The notes: generated by a model not told the origin, from the sequence alone. A stretch of DNA of 64,000 bases from Theobroma cacao (GCF_000208745.1 NC_030851.1:21083511-21147510), one strand, 5' to 3'. Shown: positions 46,523-57,921, numbered from the stretch's first letter. A program made the numbers and translations.

Positions 46523-47649
46523 GTTCAATTTTCTACTCACGTAAGTGCACGCATCGCAAAGATAATATAGAGATGAGTAGAGTGTCGATCCCATAGAGAA
46601 TTGATGTAATCTTTATTGCTAACTACTAAAATTAACACGCCCTAATTTTATCTAAACAATTAAAAAGAAAGATTTGAAACTAATAAACTAATAACTAAAA
46701 CTAAAACTAATATAAAATCTATGCAAATTTACTTTATTAAATTTGAGTGATCACCAGACCTAAGATTATGATATCCCTCAATACTTCATCTGATTATTGT
46801 CTCTCTCTCTCTTAACTCAGTTTAATGGATTAAGTTGCTAATCTAGAGTCCTAAATTATTTACAAGTCTCTGTCGAGTTTCTTATAAAAGTACCTCTCCC
46901 AATTAATTTCCTATATGCTTATGCAAATTATATTGAAGAAAGATTCATTAAGTTTGTGCTCTAATTTTGGTTACGTATGGCTTATAGGTGTATGTCTACC
47001 CTATATGCAAATCAAACCACCTAATCAACTAAGTGTATTCGACCATAGGCTATTCTATTCAAGATTTACCTAAATTTCCTTCGTCAAGATTTAACCTAGG
47101 TTTCCAATTCAATCTAATTGGTGGCTAGTCAATTAGAAGCATTAAGAACAGAATAAAATAAACAACCTAAATCTATCAAACATAAGTAAAAGAGAGATAA
47201 ATAATTTAGACTACATATTGAGTTTAATCATAATCTTAGATTAATAATTTAGTTCCCTATCAAGTCATACATCATCATTGAATAAAATTTAAACATTAAA
47301 ACCAAGAGAATAAAAAAATAACAAAAAGATAGAAAAAACCAAGGATTATATTCTTGATCTCCAAATCTCCTTGAATCCTTCAAATTCCTTCAATGACTCT
47401 GTAACTTGACTCTCAGATGTCAATATGGTATTTTCTTCGCTCTCGCTTAAGTCCTTCGAAAGGTTATTTTTATAGGCTTTGAAGTTAGGCTAAGTTGGGT
47501 GGAAAAAGAAGTCAATTTCAGCTAAAATTTCCACACCAGACTATGTGAGTCGCAGCTTTGCCCAATTAATTAACATAAATCATAATTGCTCTAGGACTAC
47601 TTAGTGCGTCAACTTCGACAAGATTTTTGACTATCTTCTAGGCCGAACT
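46523..47649 (-). mobile_element. Unclassified repeat-like sequence before copia P
   Basis: It begins with TTCTACTCACGTAAGTGCACGCATCGC and GATGAGTAGAGTGTCGATCCCA, a motif combination common at one end of plant retroelement-derived repeats. The rest has no coding frame. Ends and class are not defined. Confidence 0.3.
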
Positions 47650-47896
47650 TGTTGGTTCCATTAGTTTTTGATGATAATAAAACATTTCCACTCATTTATG
47701 TCTAACTATACTACTTAAGTGTGCAGGATGAAAATATATGTCAATAATAAATTAATCACTAAAAAGCAAATATCAAAACTCACAAGAATAAGGAGTTACA
47801 AATGAGCCACAAAACAGACGCCTCTTAGTCAAATAACCGAGGGAGTTAGTCAGCTAAAATTCAAAAGTGAAGTTGGTTGATTCAAGGAGATTGTGA

Positions 47897-48120
47897 GACA
47901 GAGAAGACTTAGTCGACCAAGAAGCATGGTTAGTCAACTAAGAGCACACTACTAAAGATTTTAATTTCAAGACAAAGAGAACTTAATCGACTAAGAAGCA
48001 TGGTTAGTCAACTAAAAGCTCACTACCAGAGATTTCAATTTCAAGATAGAGAAGACTTAATCGACTAAGAAGCATAGTTAGTTAACTAAGATCACTCTGT
48101 CTAAAAATTTGAATTTGAAT
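47897..48120 (+). repeat. Three 74-76 bp tandem repeats with TTAGTCGACTAA palindromes
   Basis: Units are 47897-47970, 47971-48044 and 48045-48120. Each reads GA.A.AGA..ACTTAGTCGACTAAGAAGCATGGTTAGTCAACTAAGA and so contains two near-palindromes about 20 bases apart. Two earlier single variants lie at 47826 and 47846. Confidence 0.88.
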
Positions 48121-48210
48121 GCTAGAAGATAGACTAATAGCTAGAATTGACTCCAAACTATTTCCAACAGTCTGAAGCTGTCAAACATCCATCAGAGTTG
48201 GTTTTTCAAG

Positions 48211-48220
48211 TATAAAAACC
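48211..48220 (+). promoter_or_regulatory. TATA box of copia P LTR
   Basis: TATAAAAACC lies about 90 bases after the palindrome repeats and ~650 bases before the LTR end. Confidence 0.6.
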
Positions 48221-48860
48221 TTCCTCAACAGCTAAGAAGTAGTTCAAATGCTTTCAAGATAAAAAAGAGCTAAAAAATAGCAAAAACTCTCTTCATTTTT
48301 CTTGCACTTCACTCCAATCTTTGTAATGAAGTTAAGCATTTCATCTTGTACCATTCAGATCAGGTTGGTGATCATATTTACTTCTCTATATCTTTTTCCT
48401 TGATTACTTAGAGTGTGCGAGTCACTCTAAAGGGATTAATCAGGCTTGGGTTAGCTTGATTGGTTGTATAGGTTATTACTCAGCCTAGGACAAGTTAGTT
48501 TTAGGTTTTGGTTGATATCGGAAAAAACCATTGTTAAAGGTTGTGGCTGAGCTTGTGAAAAGCCATTGTGAAAGCTTGTTGGAAGCTTGTGAATTGCACC
48601 GTTTATAGTGATTTGGTTTGAAAAACCTTTGTTGAGAAATCAAAGTAGTAGATGTAGGTTTTTGACCGAACCACTATAAATATTTGTGCATTATCTGCTT
48701 TATTTTATTTTTCATTTCATTTTTTGTTAAATCATTCTTTCATCTTGCATTTAACTTCTCATAATTGACTTTTAACTTACCCCCAATTTGAAGTCAATTT
48801 TAGTAACATTCACAAAGTACTATTCACCCCCTTCTAGCACACTTATTTGGGATCAACAAG

Positions 48861-48872
48861 TGGTATTAGAGC
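48861..48872 (+). promoter_or_regulatory. Primer binding site of copia P
   Basis: TGGTATTAGAGC has one change from the initiator-Met complement TGGTATCAGAGC. Confidence 0.85.
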
Positions 48873-48915
48873 TTATCCGTCATTCTTAAAGCTTAACATC
48901 CTAAGGGAGATTCAA

Positions 48916-50150
48916 ATGGATCTTCAAAAATATGTAGTTGCTGAGGGATAGTCCCTAAACCAACTACCTCTATTTGATGGATCAAACTACCCCAAATGGA
49001 ACACTAGAATGTCAATCTACATAAGGGCAATAGATTATGAAATATGGGATGCCATTACTGATGGACCTTTCATCCCCTCGACCATAAATGTTGTAACCAA
49101 TGAAATGATTCCTAAGCCAAGGTTTGAATGGATTGAAGCTGAAACCAAAAAGATTTAGACAAACTTTAAGGCAATAAACACTCTACATTGTGCCTTGACT
49201 TTTATTGAGTTTAACAAAGTGTCAAGCTGTACCACTGCCAAACAAGTTTGGGACAAACTTAGAATTATCCATGAAGGGACTTCAGAAGTCAAGGAGTCCA
49301 AAATAGCTCTTCTAACTCACAACTACAAAATGTTCAAGATGGAACTTGGTGAAGACATCATTAGCATGCTTGATAAGTTCACTAACATTACCAACAACTC
49401 AACCAATTAGGTAAGCCAATCCCTGAACATGAACTTGTGTAAAGACTTCTTAAAAGCCTACCTAAAACTTGGAAGCCAAAAATGACTACTATTCGAGAAG
49501 CTAAGGATTTAAATGTCATCGGTCTTGATGAAATATATGGCTCTTTTCTCACTCATAAGTTGGAGCTTAAAGAAGAAGAAGAAAAATATAAGAGAAAAGC
49601 AAAAGAAAGGATAAAAAGCATTGCTTTAAAAACATGTACTCTTGAAGAAGAATTAAATAATTTATCATGAGATGATGATGAAGAATTGGCAATGGTAACA
49701 AAAAGATTTAGAAAACTTATCAGACAAAGAGATAGGAGACTGGCTAAGAAAGGATATAAAAGAGATCAAAGTTCTTATTGGAAAATCAAAAATAAAAATG
49801 AGTCTAACAATAAGGAAGATGTTACATGTTTTGAGTGCAAGAAACCTGGACATTTTAGATCAGAATGCCCCTTGCTGAAGGAGGAAACTCAAAAAAAAAA
49901 AAAAATCAAAAAAGGCTATGGTGGCTGCAACCTGGTCTGATAGTGATGTTTCAAGTTTAGATGTTGAAGAAGAGAAAGTGGAAGAAAGAGCAAACTTATG
50001 TTTGATGGCCAAAAATGATGAATCCAAGGTATCTTCCACTTCTTGTGATATTTCAATTGATGAACTCCAAGAAGAATATGAATGTCTCTATGATGAGTTT
50101 GAAAAACTTGCATCAAAATATAAGGCTTTTAAAAGAAAAGACTACATCTC
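48916..50150 (+). pseudogene. Copia P gag with stops and a frameshift
   Basis: Read from ATG 48916, the protein begins MDLQKYVVAEG, then LPLFDGSNYPKWNTRMSIYI, the usual copia gag opening (FDG.NY..W...M). Capsid-like (UBN2-type) text follows: TAKQVWDKLRIIHEGTSEVK and LLTHNYKMFKM. In-frame TAG codons lie at 48949, 49156 and 49408, TAA near 49438 and TGA near 49669. A CCHC zinc knuckle CFECKKPGHFRSEC lies near 49830-49870. An A13 run at 49891-49903 then shifts frame; the next frame (SDSDVSSLDVEE..., LQEEYECLYDEFEKLASKYK) continues an acidic, coiled-coil-like region. The layout suggests the SIRE/Maximus-like side of copia, moderately sure. Confidence 0.82.
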
Positions 50151-50863
50151 TTGAGTTTGAGTTAGAAAAGATAAGACATGATTTCAACTCTATTTTTGAA
50201 CAAAGAAATTTTCTTTAAACTGAATTAGAACATTCAAAAACAAATTTTGAAGTTCTGAAATTGGAATTGGACAACAAAACTGAAGCTTTGCAAAAGGCAA
50301 TAGATGAAAACATTTGTCTTAAGAGTTTGAGAAAAGAAACATCAAGAAGAAACACAAAGTTTAAGAAAAATTCTGATAGTTTCTTATCTAGATGTTATGT
50401 TTATGGTAAAATTGGTATCTTTCTTATGACTGTTATAGGAAAAGAAGCACCCAGAGAACAAAAATGATTTAGGTACCAAAAGGATCTTATGTAGCAATTA
50501 ACCTTCAAACTCCCATCAAGGTATGGGTACCTGTGTAAGAAGAACTGAAAATCTATCTTGTAGGTTGAGCCAAATCGAGAAGACATATGTTCAAAAGCTC
50601 AACTGAAGCAAAAGCAAACATGGTACATGGACAGTGGTTGCTCAAGACATATGACTAGAAACAAAATGTTGTTTGCTCAGCTGGATAAGAAAAAGGGAGG
50701 TAATGTATCATTTGGAGATGATTCAAAAGGCAAAATTCATGGTGTAGGAACCATTGGTAAGAATTCTCATGCTCAAATTAATCATGTGCTGTTTGTTCAA
50801 GGATTAAAGCACAATCTATTAAGTATCAGTCAACTATGTGACAAAGTTTTTAAGGTATGTTTT
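50150..50863 (+). pseudogene. Copia P coiled-coil region and protease, truncated
   Basis: Coiled-coil-like text continues (ELEKIRHDFNSIFEQRNFL, LELDNKTEALQKAIDEN) to about 50330 in broken frames. A frame opening at 50627 gives MDSGCSRHMT, the copia aspartic protease motif (WxxDSGxSxHMT; Trp and Tyr codons precede the ATG), followed by VSFGDDSKGKIHGVGTIG and GLKHNLLSISQLCD, all standard for this domain. The sequence is cut at 50863 by LTR B; integrase, RT and RNase H are missing and do not resume on the other side of B. Confidence 0.85.
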
Positions 50864-51479
50864 TGTCACGACCCAAATTTTGGGCCATGATCGACGCATG
50901 GGCCCAATGGATGTAGTCCACTAAGCCCAACAAGCCTATTAATTTGACATGTTCATCATTCCATCATAAATTGCTAAGTCACATTTCATAACTTAGGATC
51001 AAAATAATATTAAATATTACCACATCATACTGGCATACTAAACAAGTGTATGTACATTGTTTACAACATGTATCTTAGTAATTTACATTAGGTTTGTCTA
51101 TACATCTCAAAAAGAAGACTCGATTTCCAGCGAAGAGACTCGAACGAATGTGTAGCTACTAAATGCCGAGACACCTACCAATAGTCGAGTCTACAAGGGC
51201 ACCTCGACCTAGTTACCAACTACCTCGTGATTTGAAAACATGAAGTTGAAAACGGTGAGTATAAACCCAGTGAGTGAACAATAAGGGAACAAGCATACCA
51301 TAAGGAATGTTTAACAAAATCACGATGCATTCATTTTTTCAAAACAATACAATTTATTTTAGTTCTTATTTAACCCCTCATGTAAACCCCACATGAGTAA
51401 ATCACTTTATGAAAAGGGTCCATGCTCAACAAAGGATATGGAGAGTGAAAACTTTAATAGCATTCATGAAAATCAGGTC

Positions 51480-51890
51480 AAATAAATGATAGGTGCTCGT
51501 TGCAGTGAGAATGAATTTTCGCTGCAGCGACACTAGATTTAAATTATCAATTAACCGAGGGTTTCTTAATTGGCTGAGGGTTTCTCACCAAACCTCCTTA
51601 TTTTAAACTTAATTCATTTATTCCTTAATGTTGGAAGTCCATGCTCAAATATGGTAGCAAAGAAGTGGATAATAGGGCAACAATTGCTCAAGATGTAGGA
51701 CAAAATAGAAAGTTTTTCGCTGTAGTGAAAATGAATCTCGCTGCAGCGAAATTTCTACCCCAAGACAGAAACTTTTTCCCTGCAGCGAAAATGCATTCTT
51801 GTTGCAGCGAGTTTTCGGCCAACCACCTTCTGAAAACCCGATAGTTTCTCGCTGCGGTGAAAATGAATCTCGCTGCAGCGAGAAACAGAG
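51480..51890 (-). repeat. CTCGCTGCAGCGAG palindrome array in LTR B
   Basis: Motifs occur at about 51498, 51520, 51717, 51738, 51780, 51800, 51848 and 51870 (for example CTCGCTGCAGCGAGAAAC near 51870). The order mirrors the array in LTR A. Confidence 0.82.
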
Positions 51891-52099
51891 CACTAAGAAT
51901 AAGGTTTCCTTTCACTCAGTAAAAGGCCATCCTGCTAAACCAACAAAATCAACATAAAACACATGAAAATTCCCAAAATACAATGTATCAAATTTCACAT
52001 ATATGTCAATCATATATCATTTTCATGAGCTTTCATTTCATAAGTATAAATATGCATAATTACATAGATAAACATTAATATCATCATAATCAAACTCGG

Positions 52100-52317
52100 C
52101 TCATGTACATCCCCCCACATCGTGCACATAGCCGGCACCATTGTGTGCATCCCCCCACATCGTGCACAATCAGTGCCATCGTGTACATCCCCCCACATCG
52201 TGCACACTGACACTATCATCATCCATCTCTCATGCCACCATCATCACCGGCATGTGCATCCCTCACATCGTGCAGACACACGGTTACAGTCATCATACAC
52301 AATATCAATCATCATGC

Positions 52318-52360
<43 letters not shown>
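52100..52360 (-). repeat. CATCCCCCCACATCGTGCACA minisatellite plus (AC)n(AT)n
   Basis: Four units of (G)TGTGCATCCCCCCACATCGTGCA-type sequence, spaced ~36-38 bases and with one longer gap, are followed by an (AC)n run (52321-52358) and (AT)n (52359-52372). The unit ends TGTGCA / TGCACA are self-complementary. Confidence 0.8.
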
Positions 52361-52373
<13 letters not shown>

Positions 52374-53162
52374 ATCATAATGCAATAGTGCATGAATCCA
52401 TAGCAATCACATATCACAACATAAGACCATTTAACAAAAGCTTGTTCCCAAGGCACTTGTTTTTATGAAAAACTTGATAATTCATTCAAATGTGTGGCAA
52501 ATACATTATATTCCCCAAAACAAGTTTTGAAGGTAGTTCACTCATCGGTATATTGTTGAGCCTTTAGCTGACTCTAATTCCCCTAATGATCCAATTGGGG
52601 TGATGGGGCTTCGTTAGAACCTACCATCAAATTAACGTTACCTTAGTGTCAATTCATACTTATAAACCCTAAAAGCTATCCCTTAGCAAGATTTCAATTG
52701 CTACTTTAAATGGCTATCTATGTTCACTATCTTAATCACTATAAAATGAATGAACATCCTCAACAATAAAATAACTCATAATCTCGACTACTAGCTATTA
52801 TCCACAGCTAAAAAAAAAACAAGCTTAGTTCATCATTCACCTTAGGGTTTCTTTGTAGTTGAATTCTTTTCCAATAGCTTCCAAACAAATGGGGTAATTC
52901 TCTTTTTCTCTCTCTAGAATGCCCAACTAGGGAGAGACAGTATGGAAATAAGATTTATCAAGGGTTTTGAAGTGAGAGAGTGAAAGAATACAAGAATTCT
53001 ATTCAAAAGGGCACCAAGGTATGAAAATTAAAGCTAGAGAGAGAAAATTATGTAAGCTCCATATCAAGCTTCCATGAAGGTTGGAAGTAACGTGAATTGA
53101 GAGGAGAAGAAGAAGAAGAAGAAGAAGTTGCTGAAATTTCAAGAAGCTACTGGAAGAAGAAG

Positions 53163-53171
53163 ATATTTATA
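53163..53171 (-). promoter_or_regulatory. TATA box of LTR B
   Basis: On the minus strand it is TATAAATAT, aligned with the box of LTR A. Confidence 0.6.
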
Positions 53172-53562
53172 GCTCAAATTTATCCATTCCTTTAAAATTA
53201 CGAAAATGCCCTTGACTAGTTAGCTTGTTCTCATGCAACGTTTTGTGCAATCTTTTTACTTTTTTAACACTAAGACCAAGTCCATAATGGTCTAGACATG
53301 CTCAGGTTTACGAAACTTTTAAAAGTTTTGACTCGGGGTGCAAAATGACCATTTTGCCCTTGTTGTGAAAATTATTATCATTTCTAGTTTTCTTCATGTT
53401 TTCATCATTACACATCATTTATGAGGTCTTATGCCTATTTAGACCTTAAAATATCATAAAACTTTCTTCTGAGAGCTTGTTAGAGAAAATGACGAAACTA
53501 CCCCTGGCCTGTGTTATTGTGTCTATGCCTAGTTACAAGCCTATAGAGGTTGAGGTCTCACA

Positions 53563-54556
53563 TCATGATTGCTGAGTAAGCACGGAAAGCTTTTATTTAA
53601 ACAAGGGGAGCTGTAGAGAAAATCTGAACCTTCCACCATGCAAAAGAGTACGCGTCGAAAAACTCACAAGGCTCTTGAGTATTAAAGTATAATATCAACA
53701 CGTGGACCCTCTTCCACGTAATAATAATCTAGGAGTCTTACTCCATTGGATTCCCATAGCCATGGAAGTCTCATGATGTTGGTCGACATCGGAGAATTAA
53801 GCAGTCGCTACTGCGCACATTCGGGAGTCTCACTCTACCTGATCACTTGTGGCCTAGCCACGTATACATATCACAGGTCGTGGCCCTCGCCACACCTAAC
53901 GGCCCGTTGGCAACCCAAAGGTTCTCTAACTAGAGCTCACTTGTGCACGAGGGTCTCACTTAACCGAAGTGACTGTCGGCCTACTCTCGACGCACTTGGT
54001 TTGTCAAAACCATTGTCAAAAATCAAATCGAGATTTCTAAGTCTTTTGCTTAAAACCATTTGGAAACAAGGTTCCATAACCTTTCAAATTACTTTTCACA
54101 TAAAAAGGCATGGTGTATTATTTTATTCAAAGATCGGACTAAAATCGGTACTCAAAACTTGCATTTAAATCATTTAATTATTTCATTTCAACTATGCATA
54201 TCACCCACAAATACAAGGCACAGATTTTGAATGCAAAACAGTATAAAAGGCTTGTTTCCCGATTTCTAGAACACTTTATGTATATAGATCTATAGATGTA
54301 TCTAAAACAATTTTCAAAACAACTTGCATCCACAATTTTTTACGAGTTCTACCCGCTCATGCTTTCCATAATAACAATGTATAAATCATTATAAATCCAT
54401 TTAGAAATCGCCCATCAAAGCTAACAACTCATGCTTTTCACAATTACATTTAATGAAATAAGGCAACGTTTACAAAACATATAACATTATATAGCTATGG
54501 AAATTTTTGAAATAGGCACCCCCTACTCACCTTACAATGGCGGGATGGTTCGTCGC
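53563..54556 (-). mobile_element. Unclassified LTR-like sequence hosting LTR E (left part)
   Basis: It has GC-rich stretches (CACTTGTGGCCTAGCCACG, CCTCGCCACACCTAACGGCCCGTTGG) of the kind seen in LTR cores, and continues at 57085 after LTR E. A 140-codon plus-strand ORF at 53746-54168 has no recognisable domain and the core-like composition argues against a gene. Class is uncertain. Confidence 0.35.
54552..54556. repeat. Target-site duplication GTCGC (left of LTR E)
   Basis: A perfect copy lies at 57085-57089. Confidence 0.88.
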
Positions 54557-54871
54557 TGTCACTACCTAATTTCCCAGGCCATGATCGGCACATGAGCTCA
54601 ATGAGCATAGCTCACTAAGCCCAAGCAAGCCTATCCATTTACCTTTGCTTAACAAATTTATCATATCATGCATTCACACACACCTTTTCCCGGGTGCGAA
54701 CATAGCCAAAACACAACGGCATTATCAATAATAATATACATGCACTATACTAGTAATGTATTTAGCAATTTACATGCATACACATATTCACATTGGTAGA
54801 TTGTATTCACAATACAAAAGGACCCATGACTTCCAGCAGAGACATTTACAATAAAAAGGGATTACTATCGA

Positions 54872-55002
54872 ATGCCAGACACATACCCAGGAGATGAACT
54901 ACGGGAACTCCTCGATCTAGGGTCCAACAATCACCCNATGCCAGACACATACCCAGGAGATGCACTACGGGGACTCCTCGATCTAGGGTCCAACAGTCAC
55001 CT
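54872..55002. repeat. Near-duplicate 65 bp segments joined by one N
   Basis: 54872-54936 and 54938-55002 are the same sequence with about three differences (GATGAACTA / GATGCACTA, GGGAAC / GGGGAC, AACAAT / AACAGT), separated by one N at 54937. They look like two allelic contig ends joined without merging. Confidence 0.85.
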
Positions 55003-55577
55003 AATTTGAAAACATGAATTTTTATAAAACGTGAGTACAATACTCAGTGAGTGAATATTAGAAGGGAGCAAGCAGTCTCAACCAGGAAATTTGACAATCA
55101 TGATGCACCGATTGAAAATAAGGCCATTTTCATCTAACACTATTCCACACCCTTTTTCCCTTATCTAGAAATTTATTACGCATTCAAGGATTAAACATCC
55201 TTGAATTTACACCGATCATTCTAGCAAAGTAGTAAAACTGACGGTTATTACAAATCGTCACATAATAAGGGTTTCACAACCCATACGATTCATATATGCA
55301 TATGTATCACGTACAATTTCATTCACCAATTGTTCTATCAAGCAAGATAGCAAAATTAACGGTTTATCACAAATCGTCACAAACAAGGGTTTCACATACC
55401 ACACAATCACACATATATACACAAAGATATGAGCAATTATATACACTGCCAAGTCTTCACTGTTCTTGGTGGTACAAAGAAATAACTATCGAGTACTCGG
55501 TAAGGGGTATCACTCAGTATCCCTCTTTGTACACCTCTGAATTTATAAGAAATTGTGGGCGCTACTTATCGCTGTCC

Positions 55578-55857
55578 CCACTTTGCACATGCACGGTAGT
55601 AATTATCACAACCTTTATCATTAAATCGGTGTTTGTACTTTCCACTCCGCACATGCACGGTCGTAATTATCACAACTTTTATCATTAAACAGGCATTTGC
55701 ACTTCCCACTCCGCACATGCACGATCGTAATTATCACAACCTTTATCATTAAACCAACATTTGCACTTCCCACTCCGCACATGCACGGTCGTAATTATCA
55801 CATCCTTTATCATTCAATTGGCATTGCACTTCCCACTCTGCACATGCACGGTTGCAT
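55578..55857 (-). repeat. 64 bp tandem repeat, 4.4 copies, in LTR E
   Basis: Units begin at 55578, 55642, 55706, 55770 and 55833 (partial). The unit is CCACTCCGCACATGCACGG followed by TCGTAATTATCACAACC and TTTATCATTAAA, then GCATTTGCACTTC. It occupies the same LTR position as the different minisatellites in A-D. Confidence 0.9.
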
Positions 55858-57084
55858 CAATTTCACCATAATTTATTACTAATGCATATCAGCATAATAC
55901 AAGGGTACACAGATTCAGTACACTTAATTTCACACAATTTCTCAATAATACATGTAGGCATCATACAGATATACACAGATGCATCGCAATCATATTTAAC
56001 ATCACAGAAATATTTTCAATAAAGGCTTGTTCTCGAGATTCATTTTTAAATGGGAATTAGATATAATCATTCACGCATTTCATTTCAACTTAATTAGAAT
56101 TCCCAAATAAATTTTGAAATGCAAATTCACTCACAAGTGTCAAAAATCTGGATTTCGGGTGCACTCGGACTAATAGTCTTCAGGCGTAATTCCTTTGCCT
56201 TTTTCGGACGTCTCACTACCTAGCTTGTTTCCTTGATTTCTTCACTTTTTCTTTGAATTTTCACCTAGGTTTTCTTGTTTTTCCCTTTGTTCTTCCTTTG
56301 TTCTTGTTGCTGGTTGCCTAGGCCGAATATGGTGAGAGAATTAGGGATTTAATGGGCTGATTTCTATAGAAAATAATAAAATAATCAAGCATGCCACATG
56401 TCACATGCTTATTGGCCTAATTTTTTAACTTTTTGACTTTTTCTTCTTAATTTTCCACCACAAATATTCTGGTATTTATCCAATCCTACCACAATTAAAA
56501 TCCCTTGGTCTTGACAAGTGCTGGGGCAAAAAATTTACCGATTTGCCCCCGGGATAGAATAATTATGATTTTGCCCCTATACTGCGAAATGTATCGAAAT
56601 CACATTATTTCTACTTTTCAACCTCAAATAACACTAATATTGATCAATATTAACCAAATGGGGCAAAAATCATTTTATAAAAATTCCCGTTTAGTCCTCT
56701 AGTGGCAAAATTACCATTTTGCCCTTGTGCTCCAAAAATACCGGGAATCATAATTTTTCACTACTAAACATCATTTTATACTCCAATAATCATAATTATA
56801 TTTCATGTAATTATTCTTGGTCAAATGTGATCAAATCTTGGCTAAAAATTTCCATTTTATCATCAAATGGTTCAATGATCGTTTTGTCCTTAATCGGTCA
56901 ATTTTCTTGATGGACTCCAAACTGGACCTTGAGCTTCGAATCATTATTCTAAGCCATTCTGTGGGTTTCAATATTTTCAAATTCCTTTTAGAATTTTCAT
57001 TTGAACTAGTTCAAGGCTCGATTTAACTTAGTTGTACCACTCGGTACAATATCGTCTTTTAATCGAGCTTGACAGGGTCTCACA

Positions 57085-57430
57085 GTCGCTATTGATTCGG
57101 GCGCGTATCTCGCTATTTCTTCTGGCTGGTTACTCATTACTTTACCCAGCACGCCACCACGGTAAACTTTTCTACTTATATACTTCCTAGCAACAATCCA
57201 AATTCAATAATCTTAGTGGTTATCATTCCCATTTTCCTCATTTTTCAAACATTACCATCATGTTAATAACTCATACTATGCTAGAATTACCACTTTTCCT
57301 CACTTAACCTTGCATATTCATATACATCTTGACACATTTTTACCAAAGTTGCCTTTATCTTTGGCTTGCGTAATTCTTTAAATTATAATTACCAGTAACT
57401 TATTTATGACTCTAATACATATATTAATCC
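57085..57430 (-). mobile_element. Continuation of the LTR E host sequence
   Basis: It begins with the GTCGC duplication and runs on as C-rich then AT-rich DNA without coding frames. It ends where a new LTR-like start (TGTAGTAGCCCG) appears. Confidence 0.3.
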
Positions 57431-57526
57431 TGTAGTAGCCCGTATTTTGATGCGGTGGCTAATAAAGTTTACGGATGTCAATTGAGGTTACTTATTGAGT
57501 TAAAAAAGGTAATTCATAAGTAAACC
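57431..57526 (+). mobile_element. LTR fragment F
   Basis: TGTAGTAGCCCGTATTTTGA and GGCTAATAA, then GGATG.CAATTGAGGTTA, match the start of LTR G read on the minus strand from 61395. Only ~60 bases align well before LTR C begins. Confidence 0.5.
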
Positions 57527-57921
57527 TGTGAAATCTCGAGCTCCATAGACACATAGCTAGAAGTAAACGCGATAATGCGGACCAGGGTAATTTCGTAATT
57601 TCTTTTGGTGATCTCCTACGAGTGGATTTTTTTGATGCTATTAAGCTCTAAATAGGCCTAAGGAATGAATAAATGATGTTTATGATGGTAAATAAATGAA
57701 GAAGATAAAAATAATGATAATTTCCACGGTAAGGGCAAAATGGTCATTTTGCATCTCGGGTCTAAATTTTTATGTTTTAGTGAACCCGAGTATTTCTAGA
57801 CTATTATGGACCTTGCCCTAGTGTCAAAAGAGTAAAAGGTTGCATAAAGGATGAGAGGAAGACAAAGTCACCATGTTAAGGACATTTTGGTCATTTATGT
57901 GAGAAATGGATAAACTTTAGA

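Larger units (their letters stand above)
47650..48858 (+). mobile_element. Copia element P, 5' LTR (1209 bp)
   Basis: It starts TGTTGGTTCC and ends GGGATCAACA, so the ends form an inverted TGTTG/CAACA, and is followed two bases later by a primer site. The U3 part carries a three-copy 74 bp repeat (47897-48120) and a TATA box TATAAAAACC (48211). Confidence 0.88.
50864..53562 (-). mobile_element. LTR B (gypsy family 2), no matching target duplication
   Basis: On the plus strand it runs from TGTCACGACCCAAATTTTGGG to TGAGGTCTCACA. It is homologous to LTR A in inverted orientation over its full length. The flanks are GTTTT (left) and TCATG (right), not a duplication, and the copia coding sequence does not continue to the right. 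No primer site or polypurine tract adjoins, so the right flank was probably replaced by recombination or deletion. Length is 2699 bases. Confidence 0.82.
54557..57084 (-). mobile_element. Solo LTR E, chimera of families 1 and 2
   Basis: It runs TGTCACTACC to AGGGTCTCACA on the plus strand with perfect GTCGC duplications. 54557 to about 56150 resembles family 2 (AAGCCCAAGCAAGCC block, minisatellite zone). From about 56150 to 57070 it resembles family 1, in particular the leader near 56220-56340 (compare 30200-30300) and the U3 end near 56870-57060 (compare 14740-14890). It therefore inserted as a mosaic or belongs to a bridging subfamily. Length is 2528 bases. Confidence 0.85.

Noticed and set aside
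52122..52388. Overlapping plus-strand ORFs of 77-88 codons ending in His-Thr repeats
   Set aside because: They are products of a minisatellite and an (AC)n run.
53746..54168. 140-codon ORF, the longest non-TE-like frame on the plus strand
   Set aside because: No recognisable domain, Arg/Ser/Leu-rich composition, located in LTR-like GC-rich DNA next to solo LTR E.
55578..55857. Regular spaced repeats resembling a CRISPR array
   Set aside because: The whole 64-base unit is repeated, there are no unique spacers, and it lies inside a plant LTR.
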